Notes under the pieces: generated by a model
What the model saw: only the letters and a program-made list of their open reading frames with translations
What the model was told of the DNA's origin: nothing
Database searches by the model: none
In this document: one piece after another, positions 13,451-28,000 of the stretch
How the letters are laid out: each line of letters begins with the position of its first letter
Numbering within the stretch: the stretch's first letter is position 1
Assembly (NCBI GenBank): GCA_013396915.1
Contig: VWZL01001298.1
Span: forward strand, 186,001 to 250,000
Direction of reading: 5' to 3'
From: Stercorarius parasiticus
Lineage: Eukaryota; Chordata; Aves; Charadriiformes; Stercorariidae
Length of the DNA: 64,000 nucleotides
Translations under genes and position numbers: made by a program

Positions 13451-14374
13451 GATTTTGGATAGCCAGGGAGAATGCCAGGGATATTAGTAAGGAGCTCAGA
13501 GAACACAACACATAAACTTTTATGACATGATGTCAAACTGGATTGTGCAGACATAAATGAAAAGGACAACATCTTCTGTAATTACTGCAAACATATACCA
13601 TACATCTATTAGAAAAAGGGTACATTTCAATGAAAAAGAGACCTTGCAAAGTGCGGCATCTCAGAAAATCTGTCTAGCAAAATGGAAGAGGGGAAAGATT
13701 TTTAAGTGTACCTCTGGAAATGACAGTGCCCGAGCCAGGAGCTGTGTTCCAGCTGCTGTTCCATTGTGACTGAAACCTACAGTTGTGTAGACTGGTGACC
13801 CGCTTCCACCTTCCTTTGAGTTTGGATGTGTGTAATCCCATGCAAAGCACCGGCATTCTCCCAGAGAAGCTGATCCCAGTGCGGGGTACAGCACCGCAAC
13901 TGCCCAACTCTGCTGCGTGAGCTTTGTCCTGGTCCTCCACACCAAAAGCAACTTCACCCCCATAAAGATAAAACTGCACTCCCCCCAAAAAGGATCCAGT
14001 AATCACCTGACTTACTGTAGCTTATGGAGTTACCATTATGCTGAAGGTTAAACTAAATAGCAATTTCACCTGCTAAGCCAACAATTTGAGGGGCCTTCAA
14101 GCACTTAATTCACAACCACAGGTTAGCTGGTGTACGTTAGACCATGGCTTTACTCACTTATATCCGAGTCACGGCTTTTCTGTAAAGTGGTTACACAACA
14201 TTTTGCTGTAAATAATTTGTGCAAATCAATGTTAGAGCCACTAATTCAGAAGTTTTGCCTCTCTGTGTCAGCTGCCCTACCTGACTGCTCACTATCTTTG
14301 CATGGTGTGTTTTAGCTCACGCAGAATTCCACCCATGAAATGTCAATAGCCCAATTCAAGAAAAGAAAGGATGC

Positions 14375-14630
14375 TATAAGCACAAACTGAAACACAGGTG
14401 GGTCTGTGTGAACATCACAAAACATTTTTTCACTGTGAGGGTGACTAAGCATCGGCAGCGACTGCCCAGGGACATTGCGGAGTCTCCATCCTTGGAGATA
14501 TTCAAAAGCCATGTGATCATGGTCCTGGGTAACCGGATCTAGGTGGCCCTGCTAGCGCAAGTTGGTTGGACCAGATGACCTCCAGAAGCCCCTTTCAACC
14601 TCAGCCACTCTGTGCGTTGCAATTCTATGA
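14375..14630 (+). mobile_element. CR1 LINE 3' fragment
   Basis: About 256 bp matches the end of CR1 in the sense direction. In order it shows the segment for the last ORF2 residues and 3' UTR (GAGGGTGAC, then CTGCCCAGGGACATT, then GGAGTCTCCATCCTTGGAGA), the GGTTGGACCAGATGACCTCC block, and a terminal ATTCTATG unit at 14622-14629. It is diverged from the family pattern, for example at the two positions that usually read TGGAACAGG. It is therefore older than the copy at 28420-30370. The 5' truncation is severe, as is usual for CR1. No coding capacity remains. Confidence 0.88.
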
Positions 14631-14695
14631 GGCAATACAAAGAGCATAAATACCCTTGCAGCTATTGTGTAATTCTGTTTCTACTTCTGAGTTTG

Positions 14696-14714
14696 TTTAT
14701 TTATTTATTTTTTT
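14696..14714. repeat. (TTTA)n run
   Basis: Three to four TTTA units ending in a T run, followed after a gap by another TTTATTTG. It lies 65 bp downstream of the CR1 3' end and is not part of that element. Confidence 0.8.
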
Positions 14715-16307
14715 ATGCATTTATTTGAATTCTTAGAGTCCTGAATTCACCAAGTGAATTACTACTGGATGTCATTTTTGCATGGGATCGGTTGCTTCAG
14801 GCAATAGCAAAAGGTGCAGGAGTTCCCAGAGGAATCCCCCCACTGATTGAGCAGAACTTCTCCCATCTTTGAAATACAGCTTTAAACTCAGAACAGCAGT
14901 AGATGAATGGTGAAGACTGAAATGATGTCAACAATTTGTGTGGAGGCCAAAGAAAATACAAAGGGGCCCTCAATGGCTTCGTCTCTGAATTTGTTGCAAT
15001 GCAGCTGTGAGTAATAAGTTTGCTTTCTTTTCAGGCACAGTACACTACATCTGAAATATAGTTTCTGAACTTAGCACACAGTTTCCTGACCATCTATTAT
15101 TTTCCTTGGGGATCAGAAGCCTTTCAAGCATTGCAGTGAAGAGTTTGATCTGAGCATATCATGCAGCAGGGAGATGGGTGGTGGTCTGCTGGCCTGATCT
15201 CACAGGTTGCAGAGCTTGGGGAAAGTCACTATTTAGACATATTAATATCATTTTATTGCTGGCCCTATCATTTATTTTGACTCATCTGAACAGTGGCCAA
15301 TTCTGTACTATTTTAAGCATGTGTGCAGAGGAGTTATACAAATATATAACTTTTCTGTATGGGTGGGTTTAGAAAAAACTCAGTGGGAATAAGGAGCTAG
15401 ATTAAATCTCCTTTCTTCTACAATCTGTAGAAGGTCTTCATTCACAGCAGTGGCTACCATTTTTAGGAGGTGAACACAGCCAGCAGAAAGGTGTCCCTTC
15501 ATACATATATTGAAGGGTTATTTTATAAAACAAATATTTAAAGTATATTTTATTTCATAACCATGAAATCAGAGTGATATTCTAAACAGTAGTATTTATT
15601 TTTCTTTGTATTCGGAGTTTTCATTACTTTCTTAACACAACTTGAAAATGACTAAGTAACTGAAATAACATCCCTCAATGTAGTTTGCATGAAGCAAATT
15701 TATAAAATAAAATCAAAAGTAAACAGCACTATGCAGCTAAGACAAAAAAAGATACTATTTCAAAATAGTAGTTGTGCTGCCGCTTCTAGTGGCATCACAC
15801 TCTCCCAGGAAAGTGCATTGCTGGACTTGTCAGGTTGATCACCTAACAGGTTTAGAATCAAAGGAGATTTTTATTTCCTATATCAAACTGAGAAGTCCTT
15901 CTTCCCCCCTCCGCCACTCATGTCTGCAGAAGGCGAGTGTAGCCCACAACCTAAAAACATCTGGGTGTTTTGTTCAGTTAATTGTCCACTACTGCTAAGA
16001 CTTTGGGGTGCCTCTGACCCCTTCCATTTTCTTCCTGTGGCACCATCTGACTTTTGGTACATTTGGTAGCTTCGAAATTTGTTGTGATGTGTTATGGTAT
16101 TTTGCTGCTGGTATGTGCAGTGGATGTTTTGAGGGCCTTTCAGGGTGAAACCCATCAGTTTGGATGCAGCTTGGTGGTCCATGCTCGGTGAGTCAAGAGC
16201 TTCCTTCAAGACCTGCAAGCCCATGTTTCCTTCACCCTTTCTTCTAAATGTGTAGCCCTTATTTCCCAGGAAAGCCCCTTGGCTCAGCTCTATATGAAGG
16301 AAATTAC

Positions 16308-16372
16308 AGGCCTTTGCATACATTTCCTAATAAATAAATGATAGGGCCAACAATAAAAGGCCTTTGCATACA
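16308..16372 (+). repeat. Short direct repeats flanking a 35-bp spacer
   Basis: AGGCCTTTGCATACA occurs at 16308-16322 and again at 16358-16372. Each copy is followed by a similar TCCTAA segment, so the duplicated unit is close to 21 bp with one small difference. The spacer is A-rich (AATAAATAAATG). It could be a local duplication or, less likely, a target-site duplication around a tiny insertion. Confidence 0.75.
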
Positions 16373-19300
16373 GTCCTAAATGCCTGCAGTGTAGGGACTG
16401 CCATTTGCAAAATCTTTGGGGCAGAAATTTGTCTTTTTCAGTTGTGATGTACCTCACCTACAGCATGGTCAAGCATCACGTTAATAATATTGGTAACAAT
16501 GATGCAGACAGATATGGCCAATATTGCTCTGGAGATCAGTGGGAAAAATCCATTAATTTAAGTGAAAAAGTGCAGGTAAAACACAGGTACATATATGAGA
16601 TCCGAATGTGGCCCAGGATCTGCTTCTTTTTGTGTTGTCTATCAGTGTGGTGCCCATTACAATACTGTCTGGTGGCCTCTCCCACATACCTCTTCTCCTC
16701 CCATTTCTCTGGTAGTTCTCCCAACAGAAGAGAGAAGAAAGAATGGTATCAGCAATGGGTGGTTTGATGGCTACGTCAACGCTGAACAGATATTAAGGAG
16801 TTTTGCTGGGGAGGTGACAAGGTGAAACAAGTTACCTGGTAGCTCCCAGATTTCCACTGAAGGGAGAAGATGACCACAGCCACTGCACCATTTGTTCTTG
16901 CTAAGGACCAGGAAGGGAAACATGACTTGAATGAGATATTAACAATCATGTGTTCATTCACATTATTACATGGAAGAAAATTTGCTATAAGAATACAAAA
17001 AATGTAGTTCTACTCAAAGTCCTACTCAGTTACCTGTAAACTAAAAATACTGGCTTGTTTTTTCTATACGTTTAAAATAGAATTACTGAAATTTTCTTCT
17101 TTTTTTGGTTGTTGCAGTAACAGCCAGGTGGCAGAAGAAGGGATTTCCCTGCCTTATGCTGGCTGTTAGTACAACTGTTAAATTAATCCAATGGCTGGGA
17201 TGATTTAGTACTGATGAAGGATTGAAAGAGTGTGAGGAAAAACAGTATTTTTGTGACACAATTTTGTGACAAAAATAAAAGGCTCATTGGGAATTTCGGC
17301 TAGTGAGAGAAACAAGTACTAAAACCGCAAAGGCCAAGAGAAAACATCTGCAAAAGTAGAAGAAGACAAGGCATATTGTCCCCTTCTGCCACTGCCGATG
17401 AGCTTGAAAAGGAAAGAAGCAGTTCTGGCTGGGAGATTCAAATGGATCATTTCTCAGAGAAAAGGCATAATCCTGGGATCTACTCAGAAAAGAGCAAGAA
17501 AATAAAAATAAAAACAAAACCCCTGGGAAAAACCCTTGAATGAGGTGAAGAGCGGAAAGGCATGATGAGTCAGGTGAAAGCCAAGCGAGATTAGGGATAA
17601 AAGCTAGAGCTATGTGAAATTCCCAAGATTTGATTGGCAAGAATGTGGGTTGTTGATAGACTTAGGCGCTTTGAATTCAAGGTTGTTTGATCCTGAAATC
17701 CTAGAAGCACAAATTGAAGTAATTTCTACTAGCAATGAAAGCATTCACATCAACCCTGTAGGTCTTCTGTTTCTCAATAACTTCTAGGATACAGCCACCC
17801 TACTCTTTCCCCTCACTTGCCGCTGAGCGGTGCAACCCAGACTCCAGCCTGTTCTCACCAACTGGCTGGTTGGAATGCTTGCAATAAAACTCCAGAGTGT
17901 TGTCTGTGAGAATAAACGCATACCTGGCACAATCTCCACAGGAGCAGTAGATTGACACCTTCACCCAGCTGGACCTAGTCTCCAGGTACCAAGAATATCT
18001 CCTATGCATGGTTTACACTGAATTTGCTACAATGTACACAGCTGAGGGGGATAATTAAGGAAGTGCATACATTTAATTGCGAGCAATATTTAATTAAAAT
18101 ATTAGTAATAAATATTGGTACCTGCCCACACAACATGTTGGATAACACAAGTTGCTTAGCCTATTTTAAAAAAGGGTTTCAGTGAGGGTGCATCACAGGT
18201 ATTACTAATGTGTGAAGGCTGTTCTCTTGTATACATAATGAGCCTTTCAGTAACTGCGATTGTGAAGTTTACAGGGTTATATTTCTCTCTTATTCTTTAC
18301 ATTTCTGTATTCGCTGTGCACATAGAAAAGATGAAAGTAAGGCTGCTCTATGTAATAAGAATTTCCTTTAGGAAAGTGTTATTTTGGTTCAGGAGTGATT
18401 TTGAAGCCTAAACAACTGAAAAGTATAAGAATTCTTATGATGTAGGACAAAAACCCAACAGAATAAGGTCAGTGTCCTAGAACTGGGCAAGTCTTTTCCT
18501 AAAGCAACAGGAAAGAAGAAATCAAAAGTTTGTTACAATGACATCTGCAAGCCTGAGTCTGTCTGTTGGAAAGACTATTATAGACTCTGAAATATCTTGA
18601 GAGATCAGGCTATAAGGGTTTTACACATTCACTTTCAGCATTTTGTCGGCACTTGGTTTGACAATGTGGTTTTGTTAATGAGCATAAAGAATTTTCTATG
18701 TTGTCCTATCCCTTAGATGCCAAAGTTCTGGGTCATCATCTAAACAGATATATACTGTCTCTGTATTAGTGAAAGTGGGCAGTTTAAATAAAATGGAACA
18801 CATATTTTGCCATAACTTGAAGCAACTATTTCTTTTGTGATTTATGACATCTTCACACCAAAGAGAAAGGCAAGTGTGAGTGAGCTGCTTGATAGGCTCA
18901 TCGCATGTTCCTCTTGGGAGACTCCCCAGCAGGAAATAACTTCCGCTGGCACAGGAGCAGGTGAAAGCCAAGGCAAACTGATACAGCTCTCAGGTAACTC
19001 TCCTGTGAGGAAGATTTGCCAGATCATACTGAAAGTTTGATTCCTGACAGGGGTCAGTGCCAGATTACTTTCAGTAAGGGGTAACCTGTCTCCTGGCTGC
19101 TGCTTTTCCTCTGGCAACATTATGCAGCCACATGCCTGTCATCATTCTCCAGAGACAGTAGATGTTGCTCCTAGGGATGGCTTAGAAATTAACATAATGA
19201 GCCAAATGACTCCTTTGTCTTGCTTGTAAAGGTTGTGAACCGGCTGTCTGGAGCAGCAGAAGAAAAGGGAGAAAATCTGAGGAACAGACTGAGCAAGGAG

Positions 19301-22189
19301 CAACATTTCAGAACAACTCTGGATTTAGGGAAGCCAAAGAAGAATATTTGAACAAGTTCTTCTGTATTTCTGTTAGTTACTGTGTGAGCAAAACCAGATT
19401 TCCTTGAAGGGCTGAGCTTGAACTCTACAGCTTTGTATGGACTGTGTTTAAAAGTGGGACGGGAATGAAATATGCTCTAAGATCCATCACAAAATCTCAA
19501 GTTTTCTGATCTTATAAGCTAAAGATTGAAATTTTAATGTGAGAAAATGTGGTTACCAATGTTCTGATCATTTGTAAAATTATCCTCTTCTTTAAGATAA
19601 ATACTGACTCTTTTCTCAGATCCTTCTCTGTATCCACTATCAGACTTCCTCTCATTTTGCCTGGGTTTTCCCTTTGTATCATACATCGTACCCTTTTCCA
19701 TGAAGCAGTTCCTGCCCCTACTTGTTCTTTAATGAGTACTTTGGGCTGTGTGCATGCAGTCCTTAGGGATTGCTCTAAACCCCTTGTGCACCTCTAGGAA
19801 GAGTTTCAAGACGGCTGTCTTCAAGAGGGAAACCTTAGCAGGGAGGAACTGAGCAGAAGCTTAGCTGGGTCTGTACAGTAGGTCTCTCCCCCTCACTGGG
19901 GCTTCCACCAGAGCTGGCAAGCATCAGACCAGAGCAGATAGGATTGTATCTCCAGGACCAGCTATTCACTCCTTCCCAGCAAATGACTTACTCACTTGTT
20001 GGGATCCCAAGCTCAAACTTCAAATTAGTTAAGTAATGTGACACAAAAGAAAATAAAACCAAGTTCCAATTTGGATGTCTGAAATGCATGTATTTAATAT
20101 GCCTATATACAGAAGGATGGGATTTAAAGATTTTTAGACAAATATGAATGTTCCCTAGTTTCAATGGATTTTGATACATTTCCAATAAAGGTAAAAATTT
20201 CAATTCTGTCTTCCCTGAAAGAATCAATGCATTTAATCAGACATGTCCACCTGGTGCAGTTGGTAGGACAAAGACCCCATGGAACAAACAGTATGGGATA
20301 AAATAAAGACTGGGATAACTAGCAAACTTTGCCCTGATGCTTGTCAAGTCTGGAGTGTGTACTGCAACCAGAATGTTCTTTTGATATCTCTCATACCAAT
20401 TAGAAATTTGCAGGTATGCAGACTGATCCATTTCACTATTGTCTTGCCAAAACTGCCTCTTTATCTGACATTCTATGCAAAGTCAGAGTAGATACATTTA
20501 AAATAATAAAAAAAAAAGGCCTTGTTTTAAGGCAAAAAAGAAAGAATAATAATTAAAAAAAAAGATACTCCCAACAGTCATTGAACTACTACAGGCTGTT
20601 GCTTCACTGCAAGTCAATCTGCTGAAATTTCTGGATGTTGTTTTTATTTTCCACTAGGGTATTCTGGAAGATGGAAGTAAGTCTTCATTGACTTCAGGTT
20701 CACTTTTCCCATTTCAGCAATACTGTTCCTAGGAAAGACTGAGAAGAAGCTGAAGAAAGACTGCAGGATTTTTCACGTGTTAATGATGGCGGCTGTTTTA
20801 GCCCGGCTACTTGTACCACCAGAAACGGGCTGGCACCTAAACTAGTCAGGAGACAACAATAATGAGCTTCATTCAAGGCAATTATTTTAAACAAACACAT
20901 TCATTCACCACACTGGACTGGCTCCCAAATTTTGGCTGATGACGGGTACAGAGTAGGGTGTGATATCTGCACCTGACTTTCTCTCAGCTATTTCCTGCTC
21001 AGCTCCTGCTTTGATCTCTGTCTCTGAATATAATTATGAAGCCTGAATCAGAAACAGGCTCTCATTTCTGCTGCCCTAACTTGCCCTCCTCTCTAGCTCT
21101 TAAGGAAGACACTGTGATTCTCAAATGCTTGCCTTTTATTTTTAGTCCAATAAAAAGGACCACCTGCAAATTCAGGTTGCTTTTTTCTTTTTATTACCTG
21201 CTTTTTATTATGTAGCCAACATACCCCAAAAGTACCCAGTAAGTGCATGTAAAACATAATTAATCTTCTGAAAGGAATGTATCTTCTTTGCCTGAAATTG
21301 TTGTACCAAACCCTTAGGTGACATACACTGGCAGAGCTCCACTGAAACCAGCCCAGCTATCTTAATTCACAACACTCATATGTTTGGCCCAATCCTTTTG
21401 CTCTCAGTGATAAGTGCACGCTGCGTTGGATCTTCAAGACTAAGTTCTTGGTTACCAGTGGCGGCCAATTAGCATAGCTCTGTTAACTGAGATGAAACTA
21501 TCCTGATTTACAGCAGCTGAGCATTTGCACTGCTCTCTTACTCTTCCCCCCTTCCCCAGCCCCCCAGCAGATATTGTTTCAATACTCGGCATTTAAAAAC
21601 ATACTTACTATGGAAAAATATATTTACATGGCAAAGATATTTTTTAAGGTTTTGCACTCAGGAGGTTAGGATCTTGAGGTCCTATGTCTTAAATCCTGTG
21701 CTCTATGTAAGTGGTGTAGTAATCACTATTAGATTACAGTGGTGTCTTTAATTATGATAACTAGTTCCTGTTCATTGGAAAGAGAGCAAACCTGAAGAAT
21801 TACCAACCAAAACCCAAAGCTGCTGTTTCTCTTAAAAGATATGATGTTGTTCGTCACTGTAAAATTTTATTCAATCAGGACCAAGAATAATAAGGAATCT
21901 TATACTAATCAGGACATGTACATCTACACATATGTACACATGCATCATAGATAAATACCAGCTCTCAGACTGATCCTCCTTCTTCTAAGTTTTTCACTAG
22001 CCTCTAAGTGCAGTGTAAAAGCAACATAAGCAAGGACAGAATCATATATCATACCTCTAATTTTAGTGCTTTGGTTTTGTAAAAAGAATTGTCAAGTTTG
22101 CCCCAGACATGTTTGTTGACAAAGAGCTTAGTGTTTCGTCCTTTATTAACCAGAACATTTTACCGTAGCTGATTTCATGTTACCATCAC

Positions 22190-22480
22190 AAACAGCACTC
22201 ATCAACTGCTTGTGCCTCGCGACTGTTATAAATTCTTTTGGGAGAGTTAAGGTTGTAAAACAAGAACATTAAGTGCATGCATAAAAAGCACAAGCCAACT
22301 GTTTACAGCTCCTGCATAAATGTCCTCCTTATGTTTCCTTTATTTTTTCATTAGAAAGTGACAAGGCAAAGGTCAAGTACCCAGCAAATGCCCGCCATTG
22401 CTGACTATTGAACCAGAGCAAACCAAGTTTAGTTAATCCTCAATCCTTTCTAATGTAGAGAAGAGCAAGGGAATGAAGGA
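22190..22480. promoter_or_regulatory. Candidate conserved noncoding element
   Basis: The block is repeat-free. It contains a nuclear-receptor-type half site (AAAGGTCAAG near 22368), a TATAAATTC stretch near 22228 and several AT-rich cores. No frame of interest crosses it. Motif content alone supports the call; it may be ordinary unique DNA. Confidence 0.15.
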
Positions 22481-23920
22481 GTAAATCAAACACCTATTTT
22501 TCTTCTGTAGTTTTAGGAAAATTATTGGGATGCTGGAAGCCCAGGCTTAAATCTAGTGTCAGGCAGTCACATACAATCACAGCCTTCAGCAGAGTTGCTC
22601 AAATTCCATAATGACACAAGCCATGAAAAGCTCAAGCCTATCTTATTTATGGACAGATTGGATTATATTTGCAATATCACCAGGATAAAATTAATTATAA
22701 AATATTCTTAAAAATTTAAAGGACTGAGTCTATCCTGTTACACTCACTTTCTGCCGCTGTAGCTTCACTGACTTTTAAAGACAGAACTCTCTTCATTAAA
22801 CAGTTAAGCGCAGAGTTAAAGGAAAAGTATTTCCATCTCTATTCTCTGAAGTGGCTGACTTTGAAGTTTTGTAGTGCAAAAGATACAGTTCAGACTGGAG
22901 TCAAATACTCGCCACAGGAACTACTGTTCTTACAATAGCAGAAGGTGTGTTACAATGGAGATTTGCTGAATATACAGACTTTTTGAACACAGTCAATACA
23001 CAGTGTTCTGTTAACAAGTTGATCTCTTCCTGGAGCCATCCTTTAGATCCTTTATTACAGGAACTAGTGCAAAAGAGTTTAACTGAAACAGGGTAATTCC
23101 TTTGACAGATATGGTAACAATAACTATATTTTCCTTTTTGATACATGGGTTTTGGTTTCACTTCATATATCTGTATTAAGGGATTTTTTGATGGGCATTT
23201 TATCCTGTTACTAGATCTTAACTTGGGATCGTTTTGTAATCAGTAGCGTTTCAACCTGACAGAAACAGCAGAGAACATCTGAGAAGTAATAAGCCAGGCT
23301 TCTGTAGGCATTTCACAGAAGTTTCTTTAAGTACTTAGTAACTGCTAGAACAGTATGTAAAGCACACTGAAAGTCTTCTAATTTTCATGCTCCAAACTGT
23401 CTCTACAGAGCTGTTGAATTTTCCCAATGAGGAGTGACACAAAGATGTTCTGGCTATGTTTCCATAGGTATTTCCTCAAGGATATGTTTCTATTCACCAA
23501 ATCCATAGGGAGTATTTTAATAAGACAGACTCCCCCTCCAGCGTGATCCATCAGTAAATGACAGTGTGATGTTAGTGTTGTTTCTCACAACAAAGATGTT
23601 TTGGATTTTCTGTAGAAAAGCAAGTTCACATTCCTATCTTTCCTCTAATCCCCTTGTCCCTCCTCAAAAAGCTCATGTCCACTTTCTAGCCATCTTTCCT
23701 GTCAAGTCCACCCTGCAGCCCATCTGTGGATGTTTCTCTCTTTCTTAAAAATCTGTGGAGAAAAAGAGCCTCTATTTTTTCCTACAATTTTCGTAGTTCT
23801 TAACAGTTATAGCAATACATTGGCTGTAGTTCGTATAATATATGTGTCATTTCACTATTAGTCAGATCATTTCTATTGGTAAGGGAATGAGTCTGAAATT
23901 TGGCAAGCAAACTTAGTTTT

Positions 23921-23957
23921 ACACGCACGCAGGCACACACTCACACCCACACTCACT
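23921..23957. repeat. Imperfect (CA)n tract
   Basis: A degenerate CA-rich stretch with interruptions by G and T. An eroded dinucleotide microsatellite. Confidence 0.75.
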
Positions 23958-24981
23958 CCTCCAAGTAGATGTATATCCACAGATATATCCTTTTCCCATT
24001 CAAATTTCCCCATTGAAACTTGGAATAATTTAGGAGTCAAGAAAGGACAGCGTTATTCAGTCATGGGTACATGCTAAACAGCTCCATGGCTGGCCCAAGC
24101 TCATTCAGTGCGCTCCAACCTTTTCTGGAGCAACCACCTGCACCACTTCATTTTTTTTAAATTGAAAGTAAACACCTTCCTCTAATTTTGTTCTCCTAGG
24201 AGAGTCAGTTTCTTTTAGACATCTAGTGCCGACAGCCACCAAACAGAAGAGTAAACTATAGCTATTGAATTTTATCAATGACAACCACTCCTTAATAAAA
24301 CACACAGTTACCGCCCATTAGTACAATGCAGAAAAATTAGCTGTACCAATGTAACACCATTAAGTTGCTGCAACAATAACCAAAAACGGAAATAACACAT
24401 ACTTTCCATCCATTACTACAATAGCATCAGGATTCCAAAAAAATGAAACAAACATGTTTAAGAGCCAACACTGACAACACAGAGAGGTTTTACCATGGAA
24501 TACTGAATTGCACGACTACCTACCTTGTCCTACCACTAGTCATATTCTTTAAAACCAAAAAAATACAAAGAAATGGTCTGCCCATTTATATCCCTGTATA
24601 TTAACTGTGTATGTACACATACACATGGTTAAGGATATTTACTATTTTGCTAAAATACAATATTGCATGATAACAAAGAAGAACACCTAACTTAGACTAG
24701 GACCTGCTGGTAACATTCTGATATAGACAGATACAGCCATGATCTTTCTTCTTTGGTAATACAAAATACGAAATACTAACTAGGAATGATCTTCAACTGA
24801 CAGTCACTGCCAAAAATACTATTATTATCCTATCCTAGGTCATCATTTTGAAATAGATAGATTAGAAAAAATCACAGGACAATATTAGTCTAAATACTGA
24901 TGTCCTGACGCACGATTGCTCCACAAAATGAGATTAAGAGATCCTGTGCTCTGGCTTGTAGACACTTAATTTCTGATTAGA

Positions 24982-25030
24982 TGACTGGAAGAAACTGTTA
25001 TGTTCAGAAGGGTTGACTGGAAGAAACTGT
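24982..25030 (+). repeat. 17-bp direct repeat, 32-bp period
   Basis: TGACTGGAAGAAACTGT is present at 24982-24998 and 25014-25030 without mismatch, separated by 15 bp. A local duplication with no associated mobile-element sequence. Confidence 0.9.
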
Positions 25031-28000
25031 CAGAGTGTTGATGTTTTCCAGGGACTGTGGCTCCACAATGCACGTTAATTCTATTTGAGTTTGTGAGAAA
25101 ACAAATGGGTCATGTGTACTCCTCTGGATAATTATGAGGCTTACTTGCCACTTTGCAACTTTCCTTACAAAATTCAGTGGGTGTTGGCATACAAAAGGCA
25201 TAAACAGGGCCTGATTTCATATGGTGACAAAGGTGCTTAGTAGCCCTGAAAGCGAAGTGTGCTGACCTCTCTAGCTTAGAAGTCAGAAGATAGTTAGAGG
25301 AAAGAAATAGGTCTCCCTTTGCAAGTAACCATCCATGCCAACTCTTACTTCTCCATTTTCATGCTAACAGGCCCAAAAGAGCTTTCCAAATCCTGCATCA
25401 GTTTCTGAGAAAATGCTTTGAAATCTCTATTGTTACTCTGAAAGCACCTTAGTGCCTGAACACAGACTTGTAAAGCACCAAAATGATATTCATTAAGGTG
25501 CCATAAAAAAGAAGGAAGTAACTAATCAAAACCAACTGGGACCCCAAGTATAACCCAACTATGAGTTGCAATTTAGGGCCTGAAGTTACAGCCCAGGAGA
25601 TCTGAGTAACAAAGATTCAACTTTATCTGTGGGATGTAAGTATATTGGGTATGCAGGAACTGGAGTGTTCACTACAAATCAGCCCACCTTTCTGCCCTGT
25701 GCTCTTCAGCAACCTAAGGAGAGGCTGGCTTCATGTTTGCCTCTTTCTACTGACAGGGATATCTACAAAATGTGCTGTGATATGGTCCTAAGTCCCAGAG
25801 CATAAGCAGCACATCGGGTATCAGAGTAGAACTGCTTCTGTGAGAGCGCTTGCATCTAAGGACATTCCAGTAATCGTCCCTTCCCAGCCACCCCAAGAGG
25901 GAAGCCCACCCAAATCAGAAGCTGAGGAGGAGAAGCCATGCTCTCCGTCTGCTTTTCAGTAGACAGTTGAAGGAGGCAAACATAAAGGAGTCCACTGCTT
26001 CTTTCCAGGATCCACACTGGCACAAAAATCCCTCTGCCATACAGTGCCCTAGGAGGGGTTGTTGGCTGCAGACACAGTCCTTCTTGGAGCACCCTCTGGC
26101 TCCTGGCCACACTCTTACCAGAGTGAGCCACCAAGGGCTATCTGGCCCTTATGCATTAGTATTGGAAAGCGTATAAGGACTTGACTCGTTGGATCACACA
26201 TTTTGTTCTATTATTCCAGTACACTAAAAAAACCTCATACATACTTATTTGCTTCCTATAGCATTTCCAATAATCACAGCTGCTGCAAAGAATGTATTGT
26301 CTCTTGCAATTATCTTGCCATCATGAAAGCTAAGAAAATACCAAAGGATTTTGCTCTCCACTGGAGACTGTATGATACTTGGGGTGTTTCTCATTAAAGA
26401 AAAGGTACATGTTTTAAAACGTGCTGGCAGCTAGAAAGATTTGCACCTTTAAAAAGTTGTTTTCAGAAGGTGATGGATTTGCTTGTAAAGGAATCACTTA
26501 GAGCGAGGCACAGTGTAGCTTTGAGCTAAACCAGAGGATGAATTAGCTTTATAACAACAAGACTTACAAGAGGGTTTAGTATTAAATATTAAACATTTCT
26601 CCATTAAAATCCTGAGTGGAAATCTGGGTATGATGGATCGATTTGAGGAAATAACCATTCATGTGACCATGCACAAGATCTCCATTTGCGTTTCAATCTG
26701 GAAAGACAGCTTGTTGCTGATGTTAGCTCCTGGAGTCCAACAGAGGACTACTGAGCACAGAGGTGAGCATCGCCCCTAATGCTCAAAGTAACACACACAG
26801 CCCTTGGAGGACTGGAGCAGGGGAACCCTTTTCTCACCATTGACTGCACTTTTTGCTGGATACTTAGAACAGCCTTTTTGAGAGCTGGGGAGACCAGAGC
26901 ACTCCAACACCTTCTTTACTTTCCAGAAACAAGCCATAACAAATTAGTCAAGCAAATGTCTATGAGATGTTTACAGTATAACAGTTTATGAAACAGTTAC
27001 CTCTTTGTCATAGCATTCTAGGGTTATTAACAATCACTTTCAAAAAGAAACTCAGATTTCTCTAGAAAGAGGCTGAGGTGGCAGAGAGGTTTCTAAAAGC
27101 AGTCAGCAACTACTAGCTCCTGCACAGAACTTCAGAGGCCAAAGGGAATGGAGTCATCTTAAGGAAACTGGCCTTGAGAGACCAAATCTTACATGAGTCT
27201 AATGGAAATTTGGTTCCTAGGTCACACGATTTGCTTCAGAAAAGTCCAGCTTCTGGTCATTTGGCTCCTGCAAACTATTCTGAGTCCCTTCCTCCCTAAA
27301 TCCTATTAACTTTACAGTTTTCAGGATCTATTCCACATAAATCAGTTTTGAGTTGATCAGCAGTTCTCTATTAATAGTTTCCAGATCCATGCTGTAAGAG
27401 TATGAAAAATCAGAGCAACTCAAGCCAGAAAATTTGTAATGAACTTTGTCTTGTGAGAGATGGGCAAAATGGCACGAGGATAAACTGAGAAGCAGGGAAG
27501 TTGGTCTTAACAGCAAGAAATTTCCTAACTTTAGACGTTTTTAGCTAGTATGAATTGGGATGTCCCCAGCAATTCACTTGGATCTATCCTTATCAAAGGA
27601 TCTAGTCCTCCTTCTTACCAAGAGGTCTGGTTCTGACTGCTTTTTGTCTGTTTATTCCAGCAAAATTATCTGACTTCATCAGATGCAACTCAAACTGCCA
27701 GTATTATGAAATCCATTGTTATATATCTCTCTTTCTCAGTTACATCCACCAGAAAAATACCCACCAAAACATATGACGGTTCCAAATAATTTAGATAACT
27801 GGTCTTTCCCCTTTTTTTTCTCCAAAGTACCACATAAAATACAGCTGAGTTTCAGTTCTTGCAGTGGGCAAGCAGCAATGGAAATAGTGTTGAATCACTG
27901 TGTGTGATTAATACAGGGATAACTGATAGGCTGAAATAATCACTGCTGTGTTGCCTGGGTGATACGCGATTGATGAAATATTTTCTTGTGTCAGCATTTA

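Larger units (their letters stand above)
7901..14374. other. Noncoding unique sequence with minor repeats
   Basis: No gene supported on either strand. It contains a short GT run (9532-9544) and a 16-bp tandem duplication (12517-12548), both listed separately, and an A run at about 12492-12505. The part from 13120 to 13450 is rich in homeodomain-type cores and is listed as a low-confidence regulatory candidate. Confidence 0.6.
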
